Positions 24,926 to 33,652 of a stretch of DNA of 64,000 bases are shown in pieces; position 1 is the stretch's first letter; each line of letters starts with the position of its first letter. The notes beneath the pieces are model-generated. The model ran no database searches, was not told the DNA's origin, and saw nothing but the letters and a program-made list of their open reading frames with translations. A program made the translations under genes and the position numbers. Origin of the DNA: WLMZ01 sp031410915 (GTDB taxonomy: Bacteria > Actinomycetota > Acidimicrobiia > Acidimicrobiales > Ilumatobacteraceae); assembly GCA_031410915.1 (NCBI GenBank), contig JANNZY010000217.1, forward strand, positions 3,734 through 67,733. The letters run 5' to 3'.

Positions 24926-25990
24926 CATCAGCTCCTCGAAGGCAACCGGTGCGGCCACGTCGAGCTGGTCGTAGGTGCAGCTCTGCGGCGTGCGATCGGG
25001 TCGCCAGCGCTGGAACTGCACGCCGTGGCGGAACCGTCCGTTCTGGAGCTGCCCGAACGTCACCTCGACGACACGCTCGACGCGCAGCGGCACCCAGCTG
25101 AGATCCTTGCCCGCGTTCCACCGGCTCTGCGCGCCGGGCAGGCGCGCACCGTCGTGCGCCATCGCGTTCGCCCAGTCGGCCCACGGGTGATCGACGAGCG
25201 CGTTCTCGCGCAGCGGCGCCAACACCTCCAGCAGCTCGCCTCGGAACTTGACGGTGAACGCAGCCGTGACGCCGACGTGATGCAGCTGGCCATCGTCGTC
25301 GAAGAGGCCGAGCAGCAGCGAGCCGACACCCTTGCCGTCCTTGTGCATCCGGTAGCCGGCGACGGCAGCCTCGGCTGTGCGCGAGTGCTTGACCTTGACG
25401 AGCGTTCGCTTGTCCGGCGTGTACACGTCCGTCAGCCGCTTGGCGACCACACCGTCGAGACCGGCCCCTTCGAAGCGTGTGAACCAGTCGCGCGCCACAT
25501 CTGCGTCGGTCGAGGAGGGGCAGAGATGAATCGGCTGGTTCGGCGTGCGGAGTGCGCCACGGAGGTGGCCGAGTCGCTCGCTCAGCGGTCGGCCCATGAG
25601 GTCGTCGTCGCCGAGCGCCAAGATGTCGAAGGCAACGAAGCTGGCCGGCGTCTCCGCGGCGAGACGGCGCACCCGCGACTCGGCCGGGTGGATGCGCTGC
25701 AACAGCGCGTCGAAGTCGAGCCCGTTGCCGGCAGCGTCGGCGATGACGATCTCGCCGTCCACGACGATGCGATCGGGCAGCGATTGCTTGAGCGGCTCGA
25801 TCAGCTCCGGGAAGTAGCGCGTGAACGGGCGTTCGTTGCGGCTGGTCAGCTCGATGTCGTCGCCGTCGCGGAACACGATGCAGCGGAAGCCGTCCCACTT
25901 CGGCTCGTAGTGCCACCCGTCGCCGACGGGGATCTGGTCGGCTGACTTGGACAGCATCGGCGCGATGGGCGGGCGGATCGGCAGGGCCAT
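24905..25990 (-). CDS. ligC: ATP-dependent DNA ligase, LigC type
   Basis: A 361-aa ligase that seals nicks with ATP. Adenylation motif I is EPKWDGFR with nucleophile Lys31. Motifs III/IIIa (VVDGEIV, VAFDILAL), IV (GLDGVVAKR) and V (RTLVKVKHSR) are in order, and an OB-fold domain makes up the C-terminal 120 residues. There is no polymerase or phosphoesterase domain as in LigD. Actinobacterial LigC enzymes act in repair, often near LigD/Ku, neither of which is here. The ATG at 25990 matches the family N-terminus. Confidence 0.92.
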   Translation of the reverse strand: MALPIRPPIAPMLSKSADQIPVGDGWHYEPKWDGFRCIVFRDGDDIELTSRNERPFTRYFPELIEPLKQSLPDRIVVDGEIVIADAAGNGLDFDALLQRIHPAESRVRRLAAETPASFVAFDILALGDDDLMGRPLSERLGHLRGALRTPNQPIHLCPSSTDADVARDWFTRFEGAGLDGVVAKRLTDVYTPDKRTLVKVKHSRTAEAAVAGYRMHKDGKGVGSLLLGLFDDDGQLHHVGVTAAFTVKFRGELLEVLAPLRENALVDHPWADWANAMAHDGARLPGAQSRWNAGKDLSWVPLRVERVVEVTFGQLQNGRFRHGVQFQRWRPDRTPQSCTYDQLDVAAPVAFEELMSAGNGR

Positions 25991-26094
25991 GTGCCCCAGC
26001 GTTGCCGATGGCGGCCTTGTGCGCCAGCGACGAACGGAACCACGGGTGGCAGGACGTTCGCTGGCAGACGACCGCTGCAACTAGCGTCGTGGCC

Positions 26095-27648
26095 GTGACG
26101 AACCCAATGCAGGACAAGCTCGAGGATCTTCGGACGCGGCGCGAGCAGGCGTTCAACGCCGGTTCAGCGCGCGCCGTCGAGCGTCAGCACGAGAAGGGCA
26201 AGATGCTCGCACGCGAGCGCATCGACTACTTCCTCGACTCGGGCAGCTTCCAGGAGCTGGACCTGCTCGCCCGCCACCGCGCCCACGCCGCCGGTCTCGA
26301 GGAGCGACCGTACACCGACGGTGTGATCACCGGCTGGGGCACCGTCGACGGGCGCAAGGTGTTCGTGTTCAGTCAAGACTTCACCGTCTTCGGTGGCGCG
26401 CTCGGTGAGGTGTTCGCCGAGAAGATCCACAAGCTGATGGATCTCGCGCTGAAAGTCGGCGCGCCGGTCGTCGGACTCAACGACGGTGCGGGGGCGCGCA
26501 TCCAGGAAGGCGTCGTGTCGCTGGCCAGCTATGGCGGCATCTTCTACCGCAACGTGCTGTCGAGCGGCGTCGTGCCACAGATCTCGGTGATCCTCGGTCC
26601 CTGCGCCGGCGGCGCGGTGTACAGCCCGGCGATGACCGACTTCATCTTCATGGTCCGCGAGACCAGCCACATGTTCATCACCGGGCCCGACGTCGTGAAG
26701 ACGGTGACGGGCGAGGACGTCACTTTGGAAGAGCTCGGCGGCGCGATGAGTCACGCCTCGAAGAGCGGCGTGGCCACCTTCGTGTCCGCCGACGAGAAGA
26801 GCTGCCTCGACGACGTGCGTTTCCTGCTCGGCTTCTTACCGTCGAACAACCTGGAGGAGCCACCGGTGATGGACACCGGCGACGACCCGGACCGCCTGTG
26901 CGAGGAGCTGCGCGACATCCTGCCCGCGTCGCCGAACCAGCCCTACGACATGAAGAAGGTCATCGCCGCAGTGGTCGACGACGGCGAGTTCTTCGAGCAC
27001 GCCCAGCACTTCGCGAAGAGCATCGTCTGCGGCTTCGCTCGCGTCGACGGCAAGCCCGTCGGCATCGTCGGCAACCAACCACTGATGCTGGCCGGGGTGT
27101 TGGACATCGACTCGGCGAGCAAGGCCGCCCGCTTCGTGCGCACGTGCGACGCGTTCAACCTGCCGCTGATCACGTTCGTCGACGTGCCCGGCTTCCTGCC
27201 CGGCGTGGACCAGGAATACGGTGGCATCATCCGCCACGGGGCGAAGTTGCTCTACGCCTACTGCGAGGCCACCGTGCCCCGCATCCAGATCATCACCCGC
27301 AAGGCCTACGGCGGCGCCTACGTGGTCATGGACTCGAAGTCGATCGGCTCGGACCTGTCATACGCGTGGCCGACCGCCGAGCTGGCCGTGATGGGTCCGC
27401 AAGGCGCGGTCGAGATCGTGTACCGCCGCGAGTTGCAGCAGGCGGCCGACCCCGCGGCACGCCGCGCCGCACTTGTCGCCGAATACACCGAGAAGTACGC
27501 GAACCCCTATGCCGCTGCCGAGCGCGGCTACATCGACGACGTGATCGATCCGGCCGAGACCCGCCAAAAGATCGTCGCCGGGTTGCGGATGCTGCGCACC
27601 AAACGCGAAGAACTGCCCCGCCGCAAGCACGGCAACATGCCGCTGTGA
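26095..27648 (+). CDS. pccB: Acyl-CoA carboxylase beta subunit (propionyl-CoA carboxylase type)
   Basis: The carboxyltransferase subunit that moves CO2 from biotin to propionyl- or acetyl-CoA. The product (about 517 aa) has both crotonase-fold halves. Oxyanion-hole glycines are in GAGARIQEGV with GPCAGGAVYSP in the first half and in DVPGFLPG with TRKAYGGAYVVM in the second. The end KHGNMPL is typical. GTG 26095 or ATG 26107 may be the start; neither has a strong ribosome site. The alpha/biotin subunit is not in the window. The stop overlaps the GTG of a small epsilon-like gene. With mce it would give methylmalonyl-CoA. Confidence 0.93.
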   Translation: MTNPMQDKLEDLRTRREQAFNAGSARAVERQHEKGKMLARERIDYFLDSGSFQELDLLARHRAHAAGLEERPYTDGVITGWGTVDGRKVFVFSQDFTVFGGALGEVFAEKIHKLMDLALKVGAPVVGLNDGAGARIQEGVVSLASYGGIFYRNVLSSGVVPQISVILGPCAGGAVYSPAMTDFIFMVRETSHMFITGPDVVKTVTGEDVTLEELGGAMSHASKSGVATFVSADEKSCLDDVRFLLGFLPSNNLEEPPVMDTGDDPDRLCEELRDILPASPNQPYDMKKVIAAVVDDGEFFEHAQHFAKSIVCGFARVDGKPVGIVGNQPLMLAGVLDIDSASKAARFVRTCDAFNLPLITFVDVPGFLPGVDQEYGGIIRHGAKLLYAYCEATVPRIQIITRKAYGGAYVVMDSKSIGSDLSYAWPTAELAVMGPQGAVEIVYRRELQQAADPAARRAALVAEYTEKYANPYAAAERGYIDDVIDPAETRQKIVAGLRMLRTKREELPRRKHGNMPL

Positions 27649-27854
27649 CGCAGCCGGCAACGACGATGAGCACCGAGATCACGCCCGCACCCACCGACGA
27701 GGAGGCCGTCGCCATCGCCGCGGCCGTTCAGGCGCTGTGGCCGGTGCCGGTGATCGTGAGCGACGAAGTACGCGCTCGCGAGACAGCGTGGAAGTTCAGT
27801 GGTCGCTGGTGGAGCCGGCCGCTGCCGGCGCGACGCGACCGCCCCTACCGCTGA
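27645..27854 (+). CDS. Acyl-CoA carboxylase epsilon subunit-like protein
   Basis: A 69-aa protein whose GTG overlaps the beta-subunit stop (GTGA). It has TDEEAVAIAAAVQALWP followed by a short Trp-rich end (WKFSGRWWSRP), the plan of actinobacterial AccE/PccE epsilon subunits, which are small, poorly conserved and encoded directly after the beta subunit. Position and overlap support the call more than sequence does. It would stabilise the alpha-beta holo-complex. Confidence 0.7.
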   Translation: MTQPATTMSTEITPAPTDEEAVAIAAAVQALWPVPVIVSDEVRARETAWKFSGRWWSRPLPARRDRPYR

Positions 27855-27858
27855 ACTC

Positions 27859-29772
27859 GTGGACGTTCGCAGCGTTCGAACCCGGCTGTCTTCATCGCTG
27901 CTGACCGTTCCCGTGGCGGTCATCGCGATCGTGGTGTTGCTCGGGGTGTTGAAGGTCAGCGGCAGCTCGGCTGCGTTGCTCTCGCCCGAGCCGTCGGCCG
28001 AGCTCGCCGGCCAGCCACACCTGATCCGCACCGACGAGTACCTCATCCGCACACCGCTCGTGATTCGCCAGGCCGAGCTGGACTTCCCGGCGGAGTCGCA
28101 GGTCGGCATGGGCACCCACGACATGGGCGTCTTGTCCGACCTGCCGGTCAAGGACCTGTCCGTCGTGGTGCGACCCCACTCGTGGGCCTACTTCGTCCTC
28201 GACGTCGAGCGGGCGTTCGCGATCGAGTGGTGGCTCGTCGTGCTCGGACCGTTCTTCGGTGTCTATGCCGTGTTGGCCGTGCTCACCCGACGCGCCCTGC
28301 TGGCCTCGCTCGCCGGACTCCTGGCGAGCGCCTCGCCGGCGATGCTGTGGTTTGCGGTTCCGGGCATGGGCCTCGCGGTGCTGTACAGCGGCCTGACCGC
28401 TGCCGCGCTGCTGGTCTGCGTCTCGTCCGAGGGCCGCCGCCGCTACGGATGCGCCGCGCTCGCAGGTTGGCTCGCCGTAGCGTTCGCCGCGCTGCTCTAC
28501 ATCCCGTGGCTCATCCCGCTGGCGATGATCTTCGGCGCGATCGTCGTCATCCAACTGCCGGCCGCGATCAAGACGTGGCCGGCGTTCATCCGCGTCGCAG
28601 CCGTCTTCTTCGGAGTGGTCGTCGTCTTCTTCGCGATCTACTACCGCGATCACCACAACGCCCTACGAGTCATCGCCGAGTCGCGCTACCCCGGCAAGCG
28701 CGTGACCAAGCCCGGCGAGGCCATACCCGCCCATCTGTTCGGCTCGCCCTACGACGTGTTCGCGACGGCGCGACCGCTGACAACGATCAACGGAACGAAC
28801 GAATCGCAGAACGCGTCCGGTCTGATGCTGTGGCTGCCGATCGCGCTCGTCGGTGGAGCATTCTCGGGTTGGCGGGCGCGTTCGCAGGCGCAGCGCGCGC
28901 TGGTCGCGGTGATGACGGTAGCGATGGTGCTCGCTGCCTGGGCGCTCCTGCCGGTGCCCGTCTCGATCGCCCGTCTGATCGGACTCACCAACGTTCAGGG
29001 ACCGCGGGTGGCGATGCCTCTCACCGTCGCCGGTGCGATCGCCGCCGCGCTCTACCTCCACCGGCTCGGCGAAGACCCTGGCTTCCGGCCGCGGCGCGAC
29101 CGCGTCGTGATCGCCACGATCGCGTTCGCGTTCGTCACCGGCTGGGCCGGAACACAGGTCACGCTCGAAGGGGTGCCCGTGACGCGGGGCAAGATCGTGT
29201 TGCTGTGGCTTGTGGTGACGGCTGCGGTCGCGCTGCTCGTGCGCGGCAAGGTGTTGCTCGGGCTCGGTGGGCTGTGCGCGTTCGTGCTGTTCGGCTCGGT
29301 ACGCATCAACCCACTCCAGGTCGGACTCGACCCGATCCTGGAACACCCGCTCGTCGCTCAGGTCGATGCAATCGCGGCACGGCACACGGGCGAACGCTGG
29401 GCGGCTCTCGGTGCCGACACCGGCATGCGCGCGCTGGTCGTCGCGTCCGGCGTGGCCACGGTGACCGGCACGAGCTGGTACGCGGACACCGGTGCCTGGG
29501 ACGCCATCGATCCGACCGAGGGGTCACGCGATCTGTGGGACCGGTTCGCGAACATCGGTATGGAGGTCGACGTGACATTGCCGGCCGTCACCTACCAACT
29601 CGTCGCAGACGACTTCTTGATGGTGCTGACGCCACCGTGCTCCGCAGCCCTGCAAGAACTGGACGTGCGCTTCGCCGCGGTCGACCACGAGGTGGCGGCA
29701 TCGTGCTTCACGTTGCTCGACGCGCCGGACGAACCCGGTGAGCAATGGATCTACGCAGTCGGTGCCGACTGA
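27859..29772 (+). CDS. Large polytopic membrane protein, GT-C-like
   Basis: A 637-aa membrane protein with about 11-13 hydrophobic segments. An extracytoplasmic loop near residues 45-110 (LIRTDEYLIRTPLVIRQAEL and a conserved WAYF segment) and a C-terminal soluble part of about 120 residues are present. The N-terminal loop with acidic and aromatic residues resembles DUF-type relatives of GT-C glycosyltransferases from actinobacteria. No catalytic residue can be assigned. It starts with GTG 27859, 4 bases after the small epsilon-like gene, so it may sit in the carboxylase transcript. The product may act in cell-envelope glycan assembly (inference). Confidence 0.6.
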   Translation: MDVRSVRTRLSSSLLTVPVAVIAIVVLLGVLKVSGSSAALLSPEPSAELAGQPHLIRTDEYLIRTPLVIRQAELDFPAESQVGMGTHDMGVLSDLPVKDLSVVVRPHSWAYFVLDVERAFAIEWWLVVLGPFFGVYAVLAVLTRRALLASLAGLLASASPAMLWFAVPGMGLAVLYSGLTAAALLVCVSSEGRRRYGCAALAGWLAVAFAALLYIPWLIPLAMIFGAIVVIQLPAAIKTWPAFIRVAAVFFGVVVVFFAIYYRDHHNALRVIAESRYPGKRVTKPGEAIPAHLFGSPYDVFATARPLTTINGTNESQNASGLMLWLPIALVGGAFSGWRARSQAQRALVAVMTVAMVLAAWALLPVPVSIARLIGLTNVQGPRVAMPLTVAGAIAAALYLHRLGEDPGFRPRRDRVVIATIAFAFVTGWAGTQVTLEGVPVTRGKIVLLWLVVTAAVALLVRGKVLLGLGGLCAFVLFGSVRINPLQVGLDPILEHPLVAQVDAIAARHTGERWAALGADTGMRALVVASGVATVTGTSWYADTGAWDAIDPTEGSRDLWDRFANIGMEVDVTLPAVTYQLVADDFLMVLTPPCSAALQELDVRFAAVDHEVAASCFTLLDAPDEPGEQWIYAVGAD

Positions 29773-29843
29773 CGAGCGCGGCCAGCCGCCGGCGAGCGCC
29801 GTGAACCACGGTCGGATTCAGGGGTGCGCAGTAGCGTGACGTC

Positions 29844-30851
29844 GTGGACATCACCACTGTCGCCGACGACCTGATCGTGCTCCACGAAGACACGATCGTG
29901 CACCGCTACGACGGCCTCAGCCCGGACACCAGCTACGAGATCCACGGCACGTTCATCTCCACGTTGTCGCGACCGCCCGGCGAGTTGCTGTGCCGCATCG
30001 CGACGGTCAACGACTTGCATTTCGGCGAGACCGAGGCGGGTCGCATCGACGACAACCCAGAGGGGCCGATCCAACGTGTCGCCGATGGCGAGCAGCCCTA
30101 CCCGGAGACGATGAACCGCGGCGCGATCGCGGAGATCGTCGCCATCGATCCAGCGGCCGTGTTCGTGAAAGGCGACCTGAGCCAGGACGGCCAGCCCGAT
30201 GAATGGGCCTCGTTCGAGGCCGCGTACCGCGGCGCGTTCGACGACCGCCTGTACGTCGTGCGCGGAAACCACGACGCGTACAAGCACCAGATCGGATACG
30301 CCGGCGACCACTGGGTGGACCTGCCCGGTCTGTCCGTGGCACTGCTCGACACGGTCATTCCGGGTGCGACGACCGGAACGCTGTCCCCCGATCAGCTGGA
30401 GTGGCTCGACAGCCACGCGGCCGCTGCCGATCGGCCGGTCCTCGTCATGGGCCATCACCAGCAGTGGATCTCGTCGGGCGACAACGGGTCGCGCGGCGAG
30501 GGCTACTTCGGTCTGCACCCCGACGCGAGTGACGCGCTCGCGACCGTCGCCGGTCGACGCACGAGCATCATCGCCTACACCGCCGGGCACACCCACCGCC
30601 ACCGCGTGCGGCACATGGACAACGGCGTGCCCACGATCGAGATCGGCTGCGTGAAGGACTTCCCGGGCACGTGGGCCGAGTACCGCGTGTACGAGGGCGG
30701 GGTCGCCCAGATCGTGCACCGCATCTCCACTCCCGCAGCGCTGGCCTGGAGCCAACGTTGCCGGTACCTGTACAGCGACTTCGGCATCGACTACGAGTCC
30801 TACGCACTCGGCACGCTTGGCGACCGCTGCCTGAACCTCGCGCTGCGATGA
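29844..30851 (+). CDS. Calcineurin-like metallophosphoesterase
   Basis: A 335-aa protein with the full binuclear-metal phosphoesterase motif set in order: NDLHFGE, GDLSQDG, GNHDAY, MGHHQQW and AGHTHRHR. An N-terminal segment of about 45 residues resembles a fibronectin-type beta domain (YDGLSPDTSYEIHG), as seen in some secreted phosphoesterases, but no signal peptide is visible. Likely substrates are phosphomonoesters or cyclic nucleotides. The start is GTG 29844. The aminotransferase ATG begins 1 base after this stop, so the two are co-transcribed. Confidence 0.85.
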   Translation: MDITTVADDLIVLHEDTIVHRYDGLSPDTSYEIHGTFISTLSRPPGELLCRIATVNDLHFGETEAGRIDDNPEGPIQRVADGEQPYPETMNRGAIAEIVAIDPAAVFVKGDLSQDGQPDEWASFEAAYRGAFDDRLYVVRGNHDAYKHQIGYAGDHWVDLPGLSVALLDTVIPGATTGTLSPDQLEWLDSHAAAADRPVLVMGHHQQWISSGDNGSRGEGYFGLHPDASDALATVAGRRTSIIAYTAGHTHRHRVRHMDNGVPTIEIGCVKDFPGTWAEYRVYEGGVAQIVHRISTPAALAWSQRCRYLYSDFGIDYESYALGTLGDRCLNLALR

Positions 30852-30852
30852 C

Positions 30853-32010
30853 ATGACGGACCGACGCGCCGCGGAGTCGATGCGCGCGGCACAGGTTCCA
30901 CCGTTCCACGCGATGGCGATGGGCCGGCGCGCGACCGAGCGCGAGGCGCAGGGGCACCGAGTGTTCCACCTCGAAGTCGGCCAACCCGCAACACCCGCTC
31001 CGGCCGGCGCGATCGCAGCCGGTCTCGCCGCGATGCAGACCCATCCGCTCGGCTACACCAATGCGTCCGGGCTGATGACGCTTCGCCGGCGCATCGCGCG
31101 CCACTACGCCGAATCGACGGCTCTCGACATCGCAGTGGATCGGGTACTCGTCGTCGGCGGTGCCTCCGCCGGGTTCTCGCTCGCGTTCCTCGCGTGCTTC
31201 GACGCCGGCCAGCGCGTGGGCGTGCTGGAGCCCGGATATCCGTGTTACCGCAACACGCTGATCGCACTGGGAGTCGAGCCGGTGGCCATCCCGGTCGGGC
31301 CCCACACCCGATGGTCGCCGACGCTCGATCAACTGCGCGCGGCCGCACCGCTCGACGGGTTGATCATCGCATCGCCGTCCAACCCCACCGGCACGGTGCT
31401 CGCGGCCGACGCGCTCGCCGCAGTCGCCGATCACTGTCGGGCCAACGGCATCCGGTTGATCAGCGACGAGATCTACCACGGCATCACCTACGCCGGCCCG
31501 GCTTCGAGCGCGCTCACCTTCGGCGACGACGCGGTCGTGATCAACAGCTTCTCGAAGTACTTCAGCATGACCGGCTGGCGGCTCGGTTGGGTCGTGGTCC
31601 CCGACGCACTCGTCGATGCGTTCGAACGACTGCAACAGAACTTCTACATCTGCGCGCCACATGTGTCGCAGGTCGTCGGACTGGCTGCGTTCGAATGCCG
31701 CGACGAGCTTGACCGACATGTGCAACGCTACGCGTCGAATCGCGCGCTGCTGCTCGACGGCCTCGCTGCCGTTGGCATGAGCAACGTTGCCGATGCCGAC
31801 GGCGCGTTCTACGTCTACGCCGACGTGAGCCACATCACCGACGACTCGATGGCACTGTGCAACCGTTGGCTCGACGAGCTCGGCCTGGCCGCGACACCCG
31901 GGCTCGACTTCGATCTCGTGCGCGGCCGCCAATGGGTGCGCTTCTCCTACGCCGGCTCCGCCGACGACATCGGTGCAGCGTGCTCGCGTCTGCTCGAATG
32001 GCGGGCATGA
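30853..32010 (+). CDS. PLP-dependent class I/II aminotransferase
   Basis: A 385-aa fold-type I aminotransferase. The PLP Lys is in INSFSKYFSMTGWRLGW. Other family motifs are VGGASAGFSLAFL (phosphate-binding loop), SPSNPTGTVL (cofactor Asn), DEIYHGITY (cofactor Asp/Tyr) and a C-terminal substrate-carboxylate Arg (WVRFSYAG). It resembles the aspartate/alanine aminotransferase group; the substrate cannot be fixed. Its stop overlaps the ATG of the CoA-transferase (ATGA), which suggests a shared catabolic operon. Confidence 0.88.
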   Translation: MTDRRAAESMRAAQVPPFHAMAMGRRATEREAQGHRVFHLEVGQPATPAPAGAIAAGLAAMQTHPLGYTNASGLMTLRRRIARHYAESTALDIAVDRVLVVGGASAGFSLAFLACFDAGQRVGVLEPGYPCYRNTLIALGVEPVAIPVGPHTRWSPTLDQLRAAAPLDGLIIASPSNPTGTVLAADALAAVADHCRANGIRLISDEIYHGITYAGPASSALTFGDDAVVINSFSKYFSMTGWRLGWVVVPDALVDAFERLQQNFYICAPHVSQVVGLAAFECRDELDRHVQRYASNRALLLDGLAAVGMSNVADADGAFYVYADVSHITDDSMALCNRWLDELGLAATPGLDFDLVRGRQWVRFSYAGSADDIGAACSRLLEWRA

Positions 32011-33161
32011 CCGCGCACCCCGTCGCCGACTCGAGAAGTGCCGGTCCGCTCTCGGATCTCCGAGTCATCGATCTGTCGACCGTGATCGCCGGGCCGAAGT
32101 GCACGGCGTACCTCGCCGACTTCGGTGCCGACGTGATCAAGGTCGAACGCCCCGATGTCGGCGACAGCCTGCGCAACATGGCCTGGCGCGACCCGCGCGA
32201 CGGCGAGGGGCTGTGGTGGAAGGTGATCAACCGCAACAAGCGCACGATCGCGCTCGACCTCAAAGACGACGATGACCGCGAGTTGCTGTTGCGGCTCGTC
32301 CGTGACGCCCACGTCCTCGTCGAGAACTTCCGCCCGGGCACGCTCGAGCGGTTGGCGCTGGGTCCCGACGAGCTGCTCGCCGTCAATCCGGGCCTGGTCA
32401 TCACGCGCGTCACGGGTTTCGGCCAGACCGGGCCGTATCGCAACCGGGCCGGCTTCGCGACGATCGCCGAGGCGATGAGCGGGCTGTCGGCGATCAGTGG
32501 TGAGCCCGGCGGTCAACCGCTCCTGCCGCCGATCGCGCTGACCGACGAGGTGACCGGCCTGGCCGCAGCGCTCGCCACGATGATCGCGTTGCACGGCGGG
32601 GTCGGCCAGGTCGTGGACATCAGCCTGTTGGAGACGATGTTTCACATCATGGGACCGCTGCTCTCGCTCTATCAGCTGACGGGTGAGATGCAGCCCCGCC
32701 TCGGCGCTGGCTTGCCGTACACCGTGCCGCGGGGCACGTACCAGTGCAGCGACGGCAAGTGGGTCGGCGTCAGCGCGAGCGCCGACAGTGTGGCCCAGCG
32801 CGTCAACGGATTGCTCGGCGTCGGCAACGACGCGCGCTTCACGACCTTCGCCGGTCGAATGGCCAACCGCGACGCGCTGGAGACGCTGATGCGCGACTGG
32901 TGCTCGACGCGCACGCAAGACGAGGTCCTGCGCCTGTTCACCGAAGCCGAAGCTGCGATCGGACCGGTGCTCGACATGGCCGAGATCTCCGTCGACCCGC
33001 ACTACGCGTCGCGGGACGCGATCGTCACACTCGATGGCACGCCGATGCAGGGACTGATCGCCAAGCTCAGCAAGACGCCGGGAACCTTGCGTTGGCAGGG
33101 TCGCGGCATCGACGCAGACGGTGACCAGATCCGCGCCAACGGCTGGGCACCGGCTCCCTGA
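32007..33161 (+). CDS. CaiB/BaiF class III CoA-transferase
   Basis: A 384-aa protein with SDLRVIDLSTVIAGPKCTAYLADFGADVIKVE, the classic family N-terminus (residues about 15-45), then LVENFRPGTLERLALG, GFGQTGPYRNRAGF and a likely catalytic Asp in ALTDEVTG. These enzymes move CoA between carboxylic acids without free intermediates. The ATG at 32007 overlaps the aminotransferase stop. A second family member lies 0.5 kb downstream, also on the plus strand, but from a separate transcript. The substrate is unknown. Confidence 0.88.
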   Translation: MTAHPVADSRSAGPLSDLRVIDLSTVIAGPKCTAYLADFGADVIKVERPDVGDSLRNMAWRDPRDGEGLWWKVINRNKRTIALDLKDDDDRELLLRLVRDAHVLVENFRPGTLERLALGPDELLAVNPGLVITRVTGFGQTGPYRNRAGFATIAEAMSGLSAISGEPGGQPLLPPIALTDEVTGLAAALATMIALHGGVGQVVDISLLETMFHIMGPLLSLYQLTGEMQPRLGAGLPYTVPRGTYQCSDGKWVGVSASADSVAQRVNGLLGVGNDARFTTFAGRMANRDALETLMRDWCSTRTQDEVLRLFTEAEAAIGPVLDMAEISVDPHYASRDAIVTLDGTPMQGLIAKLSKTPGTLRWQGRGIDADGDQIRANGWAPAP

Positions 33162-33182
33162 CGCGCGGCGCGCAGCCGCGCG
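33162..33182. terminator. GC-rich hairpin between convergent genes
   Basis: CGCGCGGC-GCGCA-GCCGCGCG, an 8-bp stem starting at the base after the CoA-transferase stop and 14 bases from the end of the converging small gene. There is no T-run. It is placed to act as a bidirectional stop. Confidence 0.4.
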
Positions 33183-33196
33183 ATGACTGGCCGACG

Positions 33197-33427
33197 TCAG
33201 ACCGGGTGGGTGTCGGTGCCGCCGGGCTCGGTCGGCGACTTGTCACCGGCGTCGCCCTTGTCACCCTTGTCGCTGCCGGGGATCATGTCCTTGATCTTGT
33301 CGGTGACCGCCTCGACCTTGGTCTTGACCGAGTCGGGGATCTTGTCCTCGATCTTGTCGACGACATCTTCGATCTTGTCCTTCACCTCTTCGGCCATGTC
33401 CTTGGCCTTGTCCAAGAAGCCGCTCAC
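33197..33427 (-). CDS. Small amphipathic helical protein, MT0933-antitoxin-like
   Basis: A 76-aa protein, mostly an 11-mer-like Lys/Asp/Glu/Ile/Val helical repeat (FLDKAKDMAEEVKDKIED, then VDKIEDKIP and TDKIKDMIPG), ending in a Gly/Asp/Lys tail. The opening GFLDKAKD is that of the MT0933/Rv0909 antitoxin-like family. No toxin gene of the Rv0910 type is adjacent, so a toxin-antitoxin role is unproven; a stress-type amphipathic protein is equally possible. GTG 33427 is preferred; the frame extends upstream, but that part does not resemble the family. Confidence 0.55.
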   Translation of the reverse strand: MSGFLDKAKDMAEEVKDKIEDVVDKIEDKIPDSVKTKVEAVTDKIKDMIPGSDKGDKGDAGDKSPTEPGGTDTHPV

Positions 33428-33652
33428 TGGTGCACCATCGTGTCGTGCGGGAACATCGATCCGTTCGTGCTGCACCCATGAGTGCTTCGCCCGTTGCTGG
33501 AGATTCGCGCGCTGCGCTCGCTCATCGTGTGGTCCTTCCATCAGGGAACGCCGTCACTCTAGATCGACCGTCGCCGACCGGCCACTGCGGGGTGGCGATC
33601 CAGCTGCAGCTTCGTGTCGAGGTGCTCGTGTCCCAGCGACGAGACTGAGACG

